DNA of 32,243 nucleotides. It comes from an uncultured Bacilli bacterium. Its GTDB lineage: Bacteria; Bacillota_I; Bacilli_A; RF39; UBA660. Shown here piece after piece: positions 1 to 8,500 of the stretch; the stretch's first letter is position 1; each line of letters begins with the position of its first letter. The notes beneath the pieces are model-generated. The model had not been told where the DNA came from. It did no database searches and saw only the letters and a program-made list of their open reading frames with translations. The translations under genes were made by a program, and so were the position numbers. Location: contig CAJUCU010000008.1 of the NCBI GenBank assembly GCA_910585335.1, forward strand, positions 1-32,243, read 5' to 3'.

Positions 1-2
1 TA

Positions 3-2528
3 ACAGATGATAAAGATACGCTAGATAAGAATGATGTAAAAGTTAGTTATGAATACTATGATGGAGAAACTACGAAAACAGTAAATGGTGTTGATACTAG
101 TAAAAGAGGCGTTTATTACATCTATTATAAAATCAGTGATCAGAGTGGAAATGAAGGTGCTCGGATTCGTTCTGTTAATGTCTATAAGAAAGATACTGAA
201 CCACCAGTAATTAGACTAAAGGGAGAAAGTGAAATTACGATAGAAAGAGATTCTGTTTATGAAGAACAAGGAGCCGAAGCAGAAAAGAATGGAGAAGATT
301 TCAGTAGTCGAATTGTTACAGTAGGAGAAGTGAACCCTAAGAAACAAGGTATTTACTTTATTAAATATATAGTTACTGATAAGGAAGGAAATACAGCAAG
401 TATTGTCCGAACAGTAACCGTAGTAAAAATCACATGGTATCAAGTGGTTTATGATTATAAAACCAATGGTGGAAGTAGTGTTAGTAAAGAAGAAGCAAAA
501 GTGAGAAAAGGAGAGAAAGCCGATTTCACTGTTCAAGCAGAAAAAGAAGGATTTATCTTTGTAGGATGGAATACCAATAAAGATGCTACTACTGGTCTTG
601 AAGATTTCGTAGTAGAAGATGATACTACTTTATATGCTATTTATAAAAAAGAAGCGATTACTTATCGTGTTCAGTTTGAAGGGAATGGAAATACCATTGA
701 TACTACTAGTAAAAGTTGTATGATAGGAGAAGTATATAACAACGGGACACAAGAAGATAGTTGCACTATTACAACACCAACGATTACCGCACCATCTGCA
801 ACTCCAACCGTAATAGGATATAGTAGTAGTGCCTCTTCACATGAGAAAGTAATAGGAAGTGGAGAAAGTCTTCGATTAACTTCTTCTAATCAAGGAAGTA
901 CTTATTATGCACAAACGAGAAAAGATGCGATTAGTAGAACTGTATACTTTAATGCCAATGGTAATACGATAAGTGCCACTAGTGTTAGTTGTAGTATTGG
1001 TGCCACCTATAATGGAGTCTCTCAAGGAAGTAGTTGTAGTGCTACTGCCCCAACGATATCAGCACCAAGTGCAACTCCTAGTATTATAGGGTATAGTAAC
1101 AGTAGTAGTTCTAGGACTGCAGTGATTGGAAATAGTGCTTCATTTAGTATTACAAGTTCAAATCATGGAGTGACTTATTATGCCCAAACTATGAGAGGTG
1201 CTGTGACTAGGAGTGTTACTTACTCAAGGGGATCAGGAGTCAGTGCGATTGGGAAGACAAGTGATTCTTGTAGTATCGCTGCCACTTATAATGGAACAGG
1301 ACAAGCATCTAGTTGTGCTGTTAGTCTTCCTTCCATTTCTTCTGCTTCTGGATATAATACTGGTTTCTGGTCTACTAGTAGTAGTGCTTCTAGTGGGTAT
1401 GCTGCTGGAACTAGTATATCTTTATCAAGTAATGCGACTTATTATGCGAGGGCACTAGATACAACAAAACCAGTATGGAGTTTGGTCAGTAGTAATCCAT
1501 CTAGTGGAACAATAGGGTCTTCTAATACTATAACAATTACATTTAAGGGAACTGATACTTCAGGAAGTGTGACACCAACGATTGCAGCAGGAAATATCAC
1601 AGTAAAAGCAGGCTCCACTACAGTAAGTCCTACTACCAAAACACTAAGTGCCGCCACTTCTGTTACGAATGGAAAACAATATACGCTTACTTTAGCAGGG
1701 ATAAAAGAAGATGGAGTCGTATCCATTACAATAGCAGCATCCACTTTAAAAGATGGTAGTGGAAATACAAATAATGCTGCCACATTAACTACAGGAGTCA
1801 CTGTGAAATCAGTAACGATATCAAAAGGAAATGTAAAAGGAGGAAGTATAACCTTAGGCGTTACCAAAGCATCTGTTGGCGAGACGGTAAGTTTTACAAC
1901 CAGTCCAACTAGTGGATTCACCTATCAAGGAGCCACCGTAGTATGCGAAGATACCAATAAAATAATTATTGCAAGCACCACAAAATCATTTACAACCACA
2001 TCAAACTGTAAATCTCCGATTGTTTGGCCCAACTGGAAGAAAAATGATTATACAGTTTGGTGGTCCGGCAAAACAAATAATACAGGAGGAGTGGGCGCTT
2101 TTAAGTATGATGGTATTACAATGATGATGTCTTGGAATAAGGACAATACAACTGCATTATCATTTGAAGGAAACAATACTGGAATGGCACGTGGCCAAGC
2201 AACCACAGCAAATACTTATGATGTAACCGACTATGCTCAATTAAAAAGTGGAGTCTGGTGTTTAAGAGGAGCAGGATTTAATATGTATATTGGTCTAGTC
2301 AAAAGTAGAACCACTTGGGTAAATGGCGGAACATTTTCTAGTGCAAAACACTCATGGTCAGGAACCAATAATTATCAAAATATAACAGCAAATATTTCTT
2401 CTGCCACAGGAAGTTATTACATTTCTTCTCAAATGTTAGTCAGTATTCCAAGTGGGGGATTCTATTGTACCAATGACACGATGCAATTACTCGGAAAAAC
2501 CTATGGTTATGGGGATACAGGTTTATAA
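3..2528 (+). CDS. Large repeat-containing surface/secreted protein, 5' end missing
   Basis: The reading frame is open from the left edge, so the true start lies outside; 841 residues are visible. In order: one or two Ig-like folds of the DUF5011/HYR kind (to about nt 425), an InlB B-repeat/Listeria-Bacteroides repeat (about 430-650, with the GW...A.Y signature), three tandem Ser/Thr-rich repeats (654-1451), an Ig-like domain starting at TTKPVW (about 1460-1800), and a Cys- and Trp-containing C-terminal region. There is no LPXTG motif, membrane anchor or wall-binding repeat at the C-terminus. It is probably an extracellular adhesin-like protein; how it is retained, and whether its missing N-terminus has a signal peptide, cannot be told. 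It sits just before the type VII locus but is separated from it by a terminator-like hairpin and a strong promoter, so a functional link is speculative. Confidence 0.85.
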   Translation, partial: TDDKDTLDKNDVKVSYEYYDGETTKTVNGVDTSKRGVYYIYYKISDQSGNEGARIRSVNVYKKDTEPPVIRLKGESEITIERDSVYEEQGAEAEKNGEDFSSRIVTVGEVNPKKQGIYFIKYIVTDKEGNTASIVRTVTVVKITWYQVVYDYKTNGGSSVSKEEAKVRKGEKADFTVQAEKEGFIFVGWNTNKDATTGLEDFVVEDDTTLYAIYKKEAITYRVQFEGNGNTIDTTSKSCMIGEVYNNGTQEDSCTITTPTITAPSATPTVIGYSSSASSHEKVIGSGESLRLTSSNQGSTYYAQTRKDAISRTVYFNANGNTISATSVSCSIGATYNGVSQGSSCSATAPTISAPSATPSIIGYSNSSSSRTAVIGNSASFSITSSNHGVTYYAQTMRGAVTRSVTYSRGSGVSAIGKTSDSCSIAATYNGTGQASSCAVSLPSISSASGYNTGFWSTSSSASSGYAAGTSISLSSNATYYARALDTTKPVWSLVSSNPSSGTIGSSNTITITFKGTDTSGSVTPTIAAGNITVKAGSTTVSPTTKTLSAATSVTNGKQYTLTLAGIKEDGVVSITIAASTLKDGSGNTNNAATLTTGVTVKSVTISKGNVKGGSITLGVTKASVGETVSFTTSPTSGFTYQGATVVCEDTNKIIIASTTKSFTTTSNCKSPIVWPNWKKNDYTVWWSGKTNNTGGVGAFKYDGITMMMSWNKDNTTALSFEGNNTGMARGQATTANTYDVTDYAQLKSGVWCLRGAGFNMYIGLVKSRTTWVNGGTFSSAKHSWSGTNNYQNITANISSATGSYYISSQMLVSIPSGGFYCTNDTMQLLGKTYGYGDTGL
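654..1451 (+). repeat. Three tandem ~90-codon repeats with paired cysteines
   Basis: Units start at 654, 927 and 1200. The first two are exactly 273 bp, the third about 252 bp and more diverged. Each encodes a beta-strand-like start (A-I/V-T/S-x-x-V), a Cys pair of the form S-C-x-I-x-x-x-Y-N-G...S-C, a Pro/Ser/Thr stretch (PSATP in units 1 and 2) and an ending T-Y-Y-A-Q/R. The even spacing suggests a repeated extracellular domain with one disulfide per unit. Confidence 0.8.
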
Positions 2529-2530
2529 AA

Positions 2531-2571
2531 AAAGAAAAAGAAGAAAAAAGGGATTGACTTCTTTTTTCTTT
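2531..2571 (+). terminator. Possible A/T-only terminator hairpin
   Basis: AAAGAAAAAGAAG (2531-2543) can pair with CTTCTTTTTTCTTT (2558-2571) with one bulge, right after the stop codon and ending in a T-rich arm. The stem is nearly all A-U, so it is weak; its place between a stop codon and a good promoter is the main support. Confidence 0.4.
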
Positions 2572-2573
2572 GC

Positions 2574-2602
2574 TTGAAAAAATAGTCAAAAAAAGATATA
2601 AT
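2574..2602 (+). promoter_or_regulatory. Sigma-A promoter of the type VII locus
   Basis: TTGAAA (2574-2579), a 17-nt spacer and a perfect TATAAT (2597-2602). The predicted transcription start near 2609 leaves a very short leader before the AGGAGG at 2615-2620. Confidence 0.8.
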
Positions 2603-2626
2603 AAATACAAGAATAGGAGGGATAGA

Positions 2627-5600
2627 GTGTTAGTATATGTCATTAGTAAACAAAAACGAATTAGTTTTACTTTACCCTCTAAAATATATGGTAACTACTG
2701 GATTAAAGATATTGATGACAACAATGAAGAAAAAAGTATTATCAACATTAGCGAGTATAATGGAAAGTGGGCTGCATTTAGCAATAAAAATGTTAAAATC
2801 ATAGTCAATAATGAAATTGTCCGCTCTGTGAACTTAGAGGAATATCAGTTCCTATTTCTAAAAGAAAAAGATGAGCCAGGATATTTAATTTTATATACTT
2901 GCCCAGTAAATGATAAAACAATGCGTCGCTTACAAGTCCCACGAGATATGGAAATCTTAATTGGTTCTAACAGAAAAAACACCATCTCATGTCAGAACGA
3001 ATTAATTTCTCCTAATCATATGAAACTAACCTATCAAAAAAAGGCTTGGATATTGGAAGACTTAAACAGTCAATATGGTACTTTCGTAGGTGACCATAGA
3101 ATCTCAGGATTAACAAGACTCAATCATGGGGATGTTATTTTTGCTATGGGTTTAAAAATTATTGTCTTAGGAGACTCTATCTTAGTAAATAATCCCCTAA
3201 ACAGTGTATACTGTGATGAAAGACTTCTCCCTCCCTTAATAGAAATAAAAAATAACGAGAAATTATCTAGTGAAGAAGAGGAAGAAGAAATCAAACTATA
3301 TGATGAAAATGAGTATTTTGTTCGTTCCCCTCGCTTTAGGGAAACAGTCGAAGAAGAAATCTTTAAAATAGAGGCACCTCCCAATACAGAAGAACAAGAA
3401 GACACCCCTTGGTTATTGACAATTGGTCCAATGATTACAATGGGATCTACCTCTTTTGTTATGCTGATCGTAAGCTTTATCTCTATGAAACAAGGAAATC
3501 GCGAGTTAATAAGCATTCTTCCGACACTTGCTATTTCTATTTCCATGATGGCAGGAACTTTAATATGGCCAAGTTTGAATCGCTCCTTTGCGAAAAAACA
3601 ACATCAGAAAAAACTGGCTAAAATTGAAAAGAAATATGGAGAATACCTAGTCAAAAAACAACAGCAACTACACCAATTAATGGAAAAACAAAAACAAATA
3701 CTTCTTGCCAACAACATTAGTTCAAGTGAGTGTTATAGAATTATCGCCAATCGTAGCAAAAACCTTTGGGAAAGAGAACTCCATCAAAAAGATTTTCTAG
3801 CACTACGTTTAGGTCTAGGAAAAGTACCACTAAAAGCAAAACTGGACTATCCTGCAGAGCATTTTAGCCTAAACGATGACAAACTAGAACAAAGAATGCG
3901 CTTAATTGTAGAAGAAAATAAAGAAATCGAAGGTTCTCCTATTATAGAGTCATTCATTGATAAAAATATTTTAGCCTTAACTGGTAAATATGAATATGTA
4001 AAACCATATATGGATAATTTAATTTTACAGATGATTGCACTACACAGCTACTACGACTTAAAAATTGTAATATTTACAAATAAAGCCAGAAAGAAATATT
4101 GGTCTTACATGAAACAAATGCCTCATGCTTTTAGTAATCAAAAAGAAATGCGTCTTTTTGCAACAGATTTTGAAGAAGGCAGGGAACTTTCTAATTATCT
4201 TCAAAAAATAATCATCAAAAGAAAAGAACAATGCAGTAAACTAGGAAATAAAGAAAATCTATACAAAAACTTTGAAGAATACTATCTAATTATTACAGAC
4301 GATTACAAAGAAATTAAGGATTATCCAATTATCAATGAAGTCTTAGAACAAGAAGGAAACTTAGGTTTTAGTCTTTTAATCATGCATCCAAGTCTTGCTA
4401 ATCTTCCAACTCAGTGTAAAGCTTTCATCAGTTTAAATGACCTACAAAATGGTGGTATCTTTGAAAGTGAATTAAATACCAAAACACAAAGAAACTTTGC
4501 TATAGAACAAGTAGCCCAAATGGATTTAAACTATTGTGCTCTAAGACTAGCCAATATTCCAATTAAAAATAAAAATGAAAACTATATCATGCCAAAGATG
4601 ATTGGATTTCTAGAAATGTATCAAGCTGGAAACATTGAACAACTAAATCCATTAGAGCGTTGGCAGGTAAATAATCCAGTCTTATCACTTACAGTACCAG
4701 TTGGTATTGATATGAACGGAAAAGAATTTAAGCTAGACCTACATGAAAAGGAAGCAGGACCACATGGTCTAATTGCCGGAATGACAGGTTCTGGAAAAAG
4801 TGAGTTTATCATTACTTATATTCTTTCAATGGCAATTAACTTTCATCCAGATGAAGTGCAATTTGTTTTAATTGATTATAAAGGAGGAGGCTTAGTTGGT
4901 GCTTTTGAAAATGAAGAAGCAAACGTTCGACTACCTCATCTAGCAGGAACAATAACAAACTTAGAAACAGCAGATATGAATAGAGCCTTAGCATCGATTG
5001 AAAGTGAATTAAAAAGAAGGCAAGCATTATTTAACCAAGCAAGAGATAGCTTAGGTGAGGGAACCATCGATATTTATAAATATCAAAAATACTATCGTGA
5101 AGGTAAAATTAAAACACCAATTTCTCATCTATTCATTATCTCGGATGAGTTTGCTGAACTAAAAAGTCAACAGCCAGAATTTATGGATCAATTAATCTCT
5201 ACTGCACGAATTGGACGAAGTTTAGGTGTACATTTAATACTAGCAACCCAAAAACCAAGTGGAATTGTCAATGATCAAATCTGGTCAAACTCTAGATTTC
5301 GTGTTTGTTTAAAAGTACAAGAAGCAGCAGATTCTAACGAAGTAATCAAACGCCCAGATGCAGCAGATATAAAAGAGACAGGAAGATTTTATTTACAGGT
5401 CGGCTATAATGAACTTTTTGCCATGGGACAAGCCTCATTTGCAGGAGCTCCTTATATTCCAAAAGATAAAGTATACCATACCAAAGATGAAAGTATTATC
5501 TTCATCAATAATATTGGAAAAAGTCTAAAGACACTAGAAAAAGTAAGCCAAGTGGAAGTAAAAGGAGAACAACTACCTAATATCGTAAAGTATCTAGATG

Positions 5601-7186
5601 CACTTGCCAAAAAAGAACAAATACAAGTACGTAAACTATGGTTGGAAAAACTTCCAGATATACTTTATGTAGATGAATTAAAACAAAAATATCAGTTCCA
5701 AAGAACACCATTTGAACTAAAAGCAATATTAGGAGAATATGATAATCCAAAATCCCAAGAGCAAGGCCTACTAACACTAGATCTTGCCAATAAGGGAAAT
5801 GCAATCATTTACAGTATGGGAGAGAAAAATACAATTACAAATGCCATCATCTATTCCATTATTACAAACTATACGCCACAAGAAGTAAACATCTACATCA
5901 TGGATTTTGATTCGGAAACTTTAAAAGTATACAAAAAAAGCCCACAAGTAGGAGATGTTATTTTTGCATCTGAAACAGAAAAAGTCGATAAACTATTAAA
6001 GATGTTAACAAATGAATTAGAAAGTAGAAAAAAATTATTCCAAGAATATAATGGAAACTATAGTTTCTATGTCAATCAATCTAAAAATAAACTACCAAGT
6101 GTTTTATTGCTACTAACGGGTTATGAAAACTTTAAAGAAAACTATGAAGATAAAGATTTAATCTTATCAAAAATTACAAGAGATGGACATAAATATGGAA
6201 TCTATTCGATTGTAACTGCGATAACAGATCGGGCTCTACGACTTAGTATGCGTTCTAATTTCCAAACGATTATTCCACTAAAGTTAAGTGCCCCAATTGA
6301 ATATAATATGCTCCTAGGCAAAAAAGCGCCTTTAATAGCAGACAGTGACAACAGAGGAGTAGCCATCGTTGGCGAGGAAGCGTTCGAGTTTCAAACAGCA
6401 TCGGTTTATGAAAAAGAAAAACTATATGAATATCTAAAAGCAGTTTGTGAAACTCTTTCTCAATCGATGGCCATACAAGCACCACCGATTCCAGTATTAC
6501 CAGAAATAGTAACTCTAGAAGATGTAGAAAGTAGAAAAACAGATTATCATCATATTCCAATAGGAATAGAAGAAGAAACCCTAGAAGTTGCCACATTTGA
6601 CTTTGCTAGTAATCAAATCACTCTAATTAATTCAGAAGAAATAGATATGCTGAATACATTTACGTCCTTAGTGATAAAAGAGTCTCTTAGTCTAAAAGAA
6701 GTAGAGACAGTAGTGATCGATATGAAAAATATCTATCAAGATCTTCTACTAGAAGAAAACTACTTAACAGAAAAAGATGACATCATAACAGGTTTAAATA
6801 ACAAAATATGGAATCAAACGAGAGAAAAACCTTTATTTATCTTTGTTGCAGGAACAGATAAATGGATAAAATATTTAATGAGTAAAAAGGAAGATTTGAA
6901 TCAGTTTTTCAGTAAAGTAGAAGCACAAAAAAATTGTCATTTCATTTGGATAGACCGTCTATCAGAAATAAAGTCCTATGCTTATGAAAGTTGGTTTAGA
7001 ACATACGTCAGTACAGATTCTGGTATTTGGTTAGGACGTGGCATTAATAACAGTACCATACATAACCTAACAACACCACTGAGAACATTAGGCTTCCCAT
7101 TGCCACCAAACTTCGGCTATATCATGAAAAATGGAAATGCGACAAGAGTAAAGTTATTAGAAAGTGAGGGTCAAGATGGAGAATAA
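2627..7186 (+). CDS. essC: Type VII secretion FtsK/SpoIIIE-family ATPase EssC (YukBA)
   Basis: EssC is the membrane motor of type VIIb secretion, exporting WXG100 and LXG substrates. The 1519-aa protein has the family order: N-terminal FHA-like region (about residues 105-175, with IGS, SPNHM and DLNSQYGTFV motifs), two membrane helices (about 262-318), a linker, then FtsK/SpoIIIE ATPase domains. D1 is intact: Walker A GMTGSGKS at 718-725 and Walker B ending SDEF at 839-842. D2 has a weak P-loop (GEKNT at 1065-1069, no canonical GK[ST]), and no clear nucleotide site was seen in the last part. I chose GTG 2627 because AGGAGG lies 6 nt upstream and the promoter TATAAT lies just before that; an in-frame TTG at 2570 would precede the promoter. 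It overlaps the yukD-like gene by 11 nt. Confidence 0.93.
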   Translation: MLVYVISKQKRISFTLPSKIYGNYWIKDIDDNNEEKSIINISEYNGKWAAFSNKNVKIIVNNEIVRSVNLEEYQFLFLKEKDEPGYLILYTCPVNDKTMRRLQVPRDMEILIGSNRKNTISCQNELISPNHMKLTYQKKAWILEDLNSQYGTFVGDHRISGLTRLNHGDVIFAMGLKIIVLGDSILVNNPLNSVYCDERLLPPLIEIKNNEKLSSEEEEEEIKLYDENEYFVRSPRFRETVEEEIFKIEAPPNTEEQEDTPWLLTIGPMITMGSTSFVMLIVSFISMKQGNRELISILPTLAISISMMAGTLIWPSLNRSFAKKQHQKKLAKIEKKYGEYLVKKQQQLHQLMEKQKQILLANNISSSECYRIIANRSKNLWERELHQKDFLALRLGLGKVPLKAKLDYPAEHFSLNDDKLEQRMRLIVEENKEIEGSPIIESFIDKNILALTGKYEYVKPYMDNLILQMIALHSYYDLKIVIFTNKARKKYWSYMKQMPHAFSNQKEMRLFATDFEEGRELSNYLQKIIIKRKEQCSKLGNKENLYKNFEEYYLIITDDYKEIKDYPIINEVLEQEGNLGFSLLIMHPSLANLPTQCKAFISLNDLQNGGIFESELNTKTQRNFAIEQVAQMDLNYCALRLANIPIKNKNENYIMPKMIGFLEMYQAGNIEQLNPLERWQVNNPVLSLTVPVGIDMNGKEFKLDLHEKEAGPHGLIAGMTGSGKSEFIITYILSMAINFHPDEVQFVLIDYKGGGLVGAFENEEANVRLPHLAGTITNLETADMNRALASIESELKRRQALFNQARDSLGEGTIDIYKYQKYYREGKIKTPISHLFIISDEFAELKSQQPEFMDQLISTARIGRSLGVHLILATQKPSGIVNDQIWSNSRFRVCLKVQEAADSNEVIKRPDAADIKETGRFYLQVGYNELFAMGQASFAGAPYIPKDKVYHTKDESIIFINNIGKSLKTLEKVSQVEVKGEQLPNIVKYLDALAKKEQIQVRKLWLEKLPDILYVDELKQKYQFQRTPFELKAILGEYDNPKSQEQGLLTLDLANKGNAIIYSMGEKNTITNAIIYSIITNYTPQEVNIYIMDFDSETLKVYKKSPQVGDVIFASETEKVDKLLKMLTNELESRKKLFQEYNGNYSFYVNQSKNKLPSVLLLLTGYENFKENYEDKDLILSKITRDGHKYGIYSIVTAITDRALRLSMRSNFQTIIPLKLSAPIEYNMLLGKKAPLIADSDNRGVAIVGEEAFEFQTASVYEKEKLYEYLKAVCETLSQSMAIQAPPIPVLPEIVTLEDVESRKTDYHHIPIGIEEETLEVATFDFASNQITLINSEEIDMLNTFTSLVIKESLSLKEVETVVIDMKNIYQDLLLEENYLTEKDDIITGLNNKIWNQTREKPLFIFVAGTDKWIKYLMSKKEDLNQFFSKVEAQKNCHFIWIDRLSEIKSYAYESWFRTYVSTDSGIWLGRGINNSTIHNLTTPLRTLGFPLPPNFGYIMKNGNATRVKLLESEGQDGE

Positions 7187-7430
7187 AGTACTAGTGGAGT
7201 TATATGTGCCATGCATTGAAAAAAAGTATGAAATATTTTTACCAATTGGAAAAAGAGTAGGTGAAATTGTATTACTAATCAGTGAAGGCCTAGAAGAAAT
7301 GTCAAGCAACTATTATCAAAAAAAAGAAACAGAAAAATTATATAATCGCATTACTGGAAAACAGTATGCTATGAATCAATTATTAAAAAACACTGATATA
7401 AGAAATGGAAGCCAACTGATACTAATGTAA
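7176..7430 (+). CDS. yukD: YukD/EsaB-like ubiquitin-fold protein of type VII secretion
   Basis: A small 84-aa protein with the beta-grasp pattern of the YukD/EsaB family: two N-terminal beta strands (VLVELYVP and KYEIFLP), a helix, and a C-terminal GSQLILM strand. EsaB/YukD is a cytoplasmic accessory of type VIIb secretion. ATG 7176 is preferred over GTG 7164 because a GAGGG ribosome binding site ends 5 nt before it. Its start overlaps the end of essC, so the two are translationally coupled. Identity rests on length, fold pattern and position next to essC. Confidence 0.8.
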   Translation: MENKVLVELYVPCIEKKYEIFLPIGKRVGEIVLLISEGLEEMSSNYYQKKETEKLYNRITGKQYAMNQLLKNTDIRNGSQLILM

Positions 7431-7456
7431 AAAAGTGTCAAAAAAAGATGGCTTTC

Positions 7457-7485
7457 TTTTCATTTTGATTAATATGTAGTATAGT
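7457..7485 (+). promoter_or_regulatory. Probable promoter of the WXG100-like genes
   Basis: TTTTCA (7457-7462), 17 nt, TATAGT (7480-7485), followed by a strong AAGGAGG ribosome binding site at 7504-7510. A second, own promoter would allow the small substrates to be made in excess over the ATPase. The -35 match is only moderate. Confidence 0.5.
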
Positions 7486-7516
7486 TAAAATGTAAATAAT
7501 AATAAGGAGGTGCCTT

Positions 7517-7807
7517 ATGTCAGGTACATACAGTGATAATTTAGAATTTAACTCAGAGCAGTTAATGGCACAAATCAAAATTTTAGAAAGTGTTCGTGAT
7601 ATGATAGTAGTATCTAAAACAAAATATATTGATTATATTACAACACAATTAATGCCAAATTGGACAACAGAAGCAGGTAAAAAAACAACAGATGAATTAA
7701 TTAATTTTGCAGAAATTGATATTCAAAGCTTTATTGCATATTTAGATGAGAGAATTAGCAATCTAACTGCAGCACAACAAAGAACAATTCAAATTGATCA
7801 AGCATAG
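7517..7807 (+). CDS. WXG100-like (Esx) protein 1
   Basis: A 96-aa, mostly helical protein: helix, turn holding NWTTEAG, helix. This size and central Trp match WXG100 proteins, which form helical-hairpin dimers and are exported by EssC, although the motif is W-x4-G rather than W-x-G. I see no clear YxxxD/E export signal at its C-terminus. The strong AAGGAGG site and its own promoter suggest high expression. It lies directly downstream of essC and the yukD-like gene, 11 nt before the next small gene. Confidence 0.82.
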   Translation: MSGTYSDNLEFNSEQLMAQIKILESVRDMIVVSKTKYIDYITTQLMPNWTTEAGKKTTDELINFAEIDIQSFIAYLDERISNLTAAQQRTIQIDQA

Positions 7808-7818
7808 GAGGAGAAAGT

Positions 7819-8127
7819 ATGGATAATAAAAATGTATCAACAATAGGAATTGGAGAAGGAATTGACTATCTTGAAAAAGAGTTTATCAAAAAATTAGATG
7901 AAAATGTAAATGAGATTATGGCAACATACAGTAGTCTAGAATCTCAAGGAATCTTAAGTAGTGCTAATATTAATAATATTACAGAAGGCATCAAATCTAG
8001 AATTAATACTTTAGAAACAAATTTTGATACACTAGCACAAAGTTTAAAAAATGGTATGTTTCAATCTCAAGACGAAATTATGGCACATCGCGCTGAAATT
8101 GAAGCACAAATGAATCAAGGTGCCTAA
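7819..8127 (+). CDS. Small helical WXG100-like protein 2
   Basis: A 102-aa, all-helical, soluble protein without signal peptide or cysteine. It has no Trp at the central turn; the turn probably lies near SQGILSSANI. YLEKE and YSSLE in the N-terminal half match the loose YxxxE export pattern, which is short enough to occur by chance. Its place between two Esx-like genes, with GGAGG before the start, suggests a partner or chaperone-like subunit of the exported complex. I do not recognise a specific family. Confidence 0.7.
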   Translation: MDNKNVSTIGIGEGIDYLEKEFIKKLDENVNEIMATYSSLESQGILSSANINNITEGIKSRINTLETNFDTLAQSLKNGMFQSQDEIMAHRAEIEAQMNQGA

Positions 8128-8128
8128 G

Positions 8129-8154
8129 AATAATACAAATTGTATTATTTTTTT
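8129..8154 (+). terminator. Terminator/attenuator inside the type VII operon
   Basis: AATAATACA (8129-8137), loop AAT, TGTATTATT (8141-8149) and seven Ts. No convincing promoter follows, so the downstream genes probably depend on read-through. Confidence 0.7.
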
Positions 8155-8175
8155 CAAAAAGAGGAGGATTTTGTT

Positions 8176-8469
8176 ATGAGCGGAATTTCACAAAGCGAAG
8201 TAGAAGGAGCTAAAACAGCACTAAAAAATGCCCAAAACTCATTTCCATCTACTGGTAGTTTTCAAAAATCAGCAGATGTTTTAATGGCAATTACGGATAT
8301 TTTGAAAGAGTGTTGGAATACAACTGGTGGAGTAAAAGAACAAGAAAAGCTAAAACAACTAATAAATAGTGATTTTAATTATCAAAAAATTGAACATAGT
8401 ATAGAAGAAGTAAAAAACAAAGAAATCACAGTATCTACTGTCGAAAAGTCAAAAATTTTAATCAGCTAA
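8176..8469 (+). CDS. WXG100-like (Esx) protein 3
   Basis: A 97-aa helical protein with a central turn ECWNTTGG (Trp followed five residues later by Gly), resembling WXG100 proteins. YQKIE near the C-terminus fits the YxxxD/E export pattern. ATG 8176 is chosen because GAGGAGG (8161-8167) lies 8 nt upstream; an in-frame upstream ATG at 8140 falls in the terminator loop. It stands immediately before the larger probable substrate gene, the usual position of a dedicated Esx partner. It is separated from Esx-like genes 1 and 2 by a terminator, so its level is probably lower. Confidence 0.75.
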   Translation: MSGISQSEVEGAKTALKNAQNSFPSTGSFQKSADVLMAITDILKECWNTTGGVKEQEKLKQLINSDFNYQKIEHSIEEVKNKEITVSTVEKSKILIS

Positions 8470-8500
8470 GGAAGAGAAATTAGCAGAATAGGAGCAGATG

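Noticed and set aside
654..1451. Regular repeats considered as a CRISPR array or minisatellite.
   Set aside because: Units are in-frame coding repeats of 252-273 bp with conserved protein pattern and no spacers.
1442..1921. Long minus-strand open frame opposite the surface protein.
   Set aside because: It mirrors the Ser/Thr/Val-rich coding repeat on the plus strand and has no ribosome binding site.
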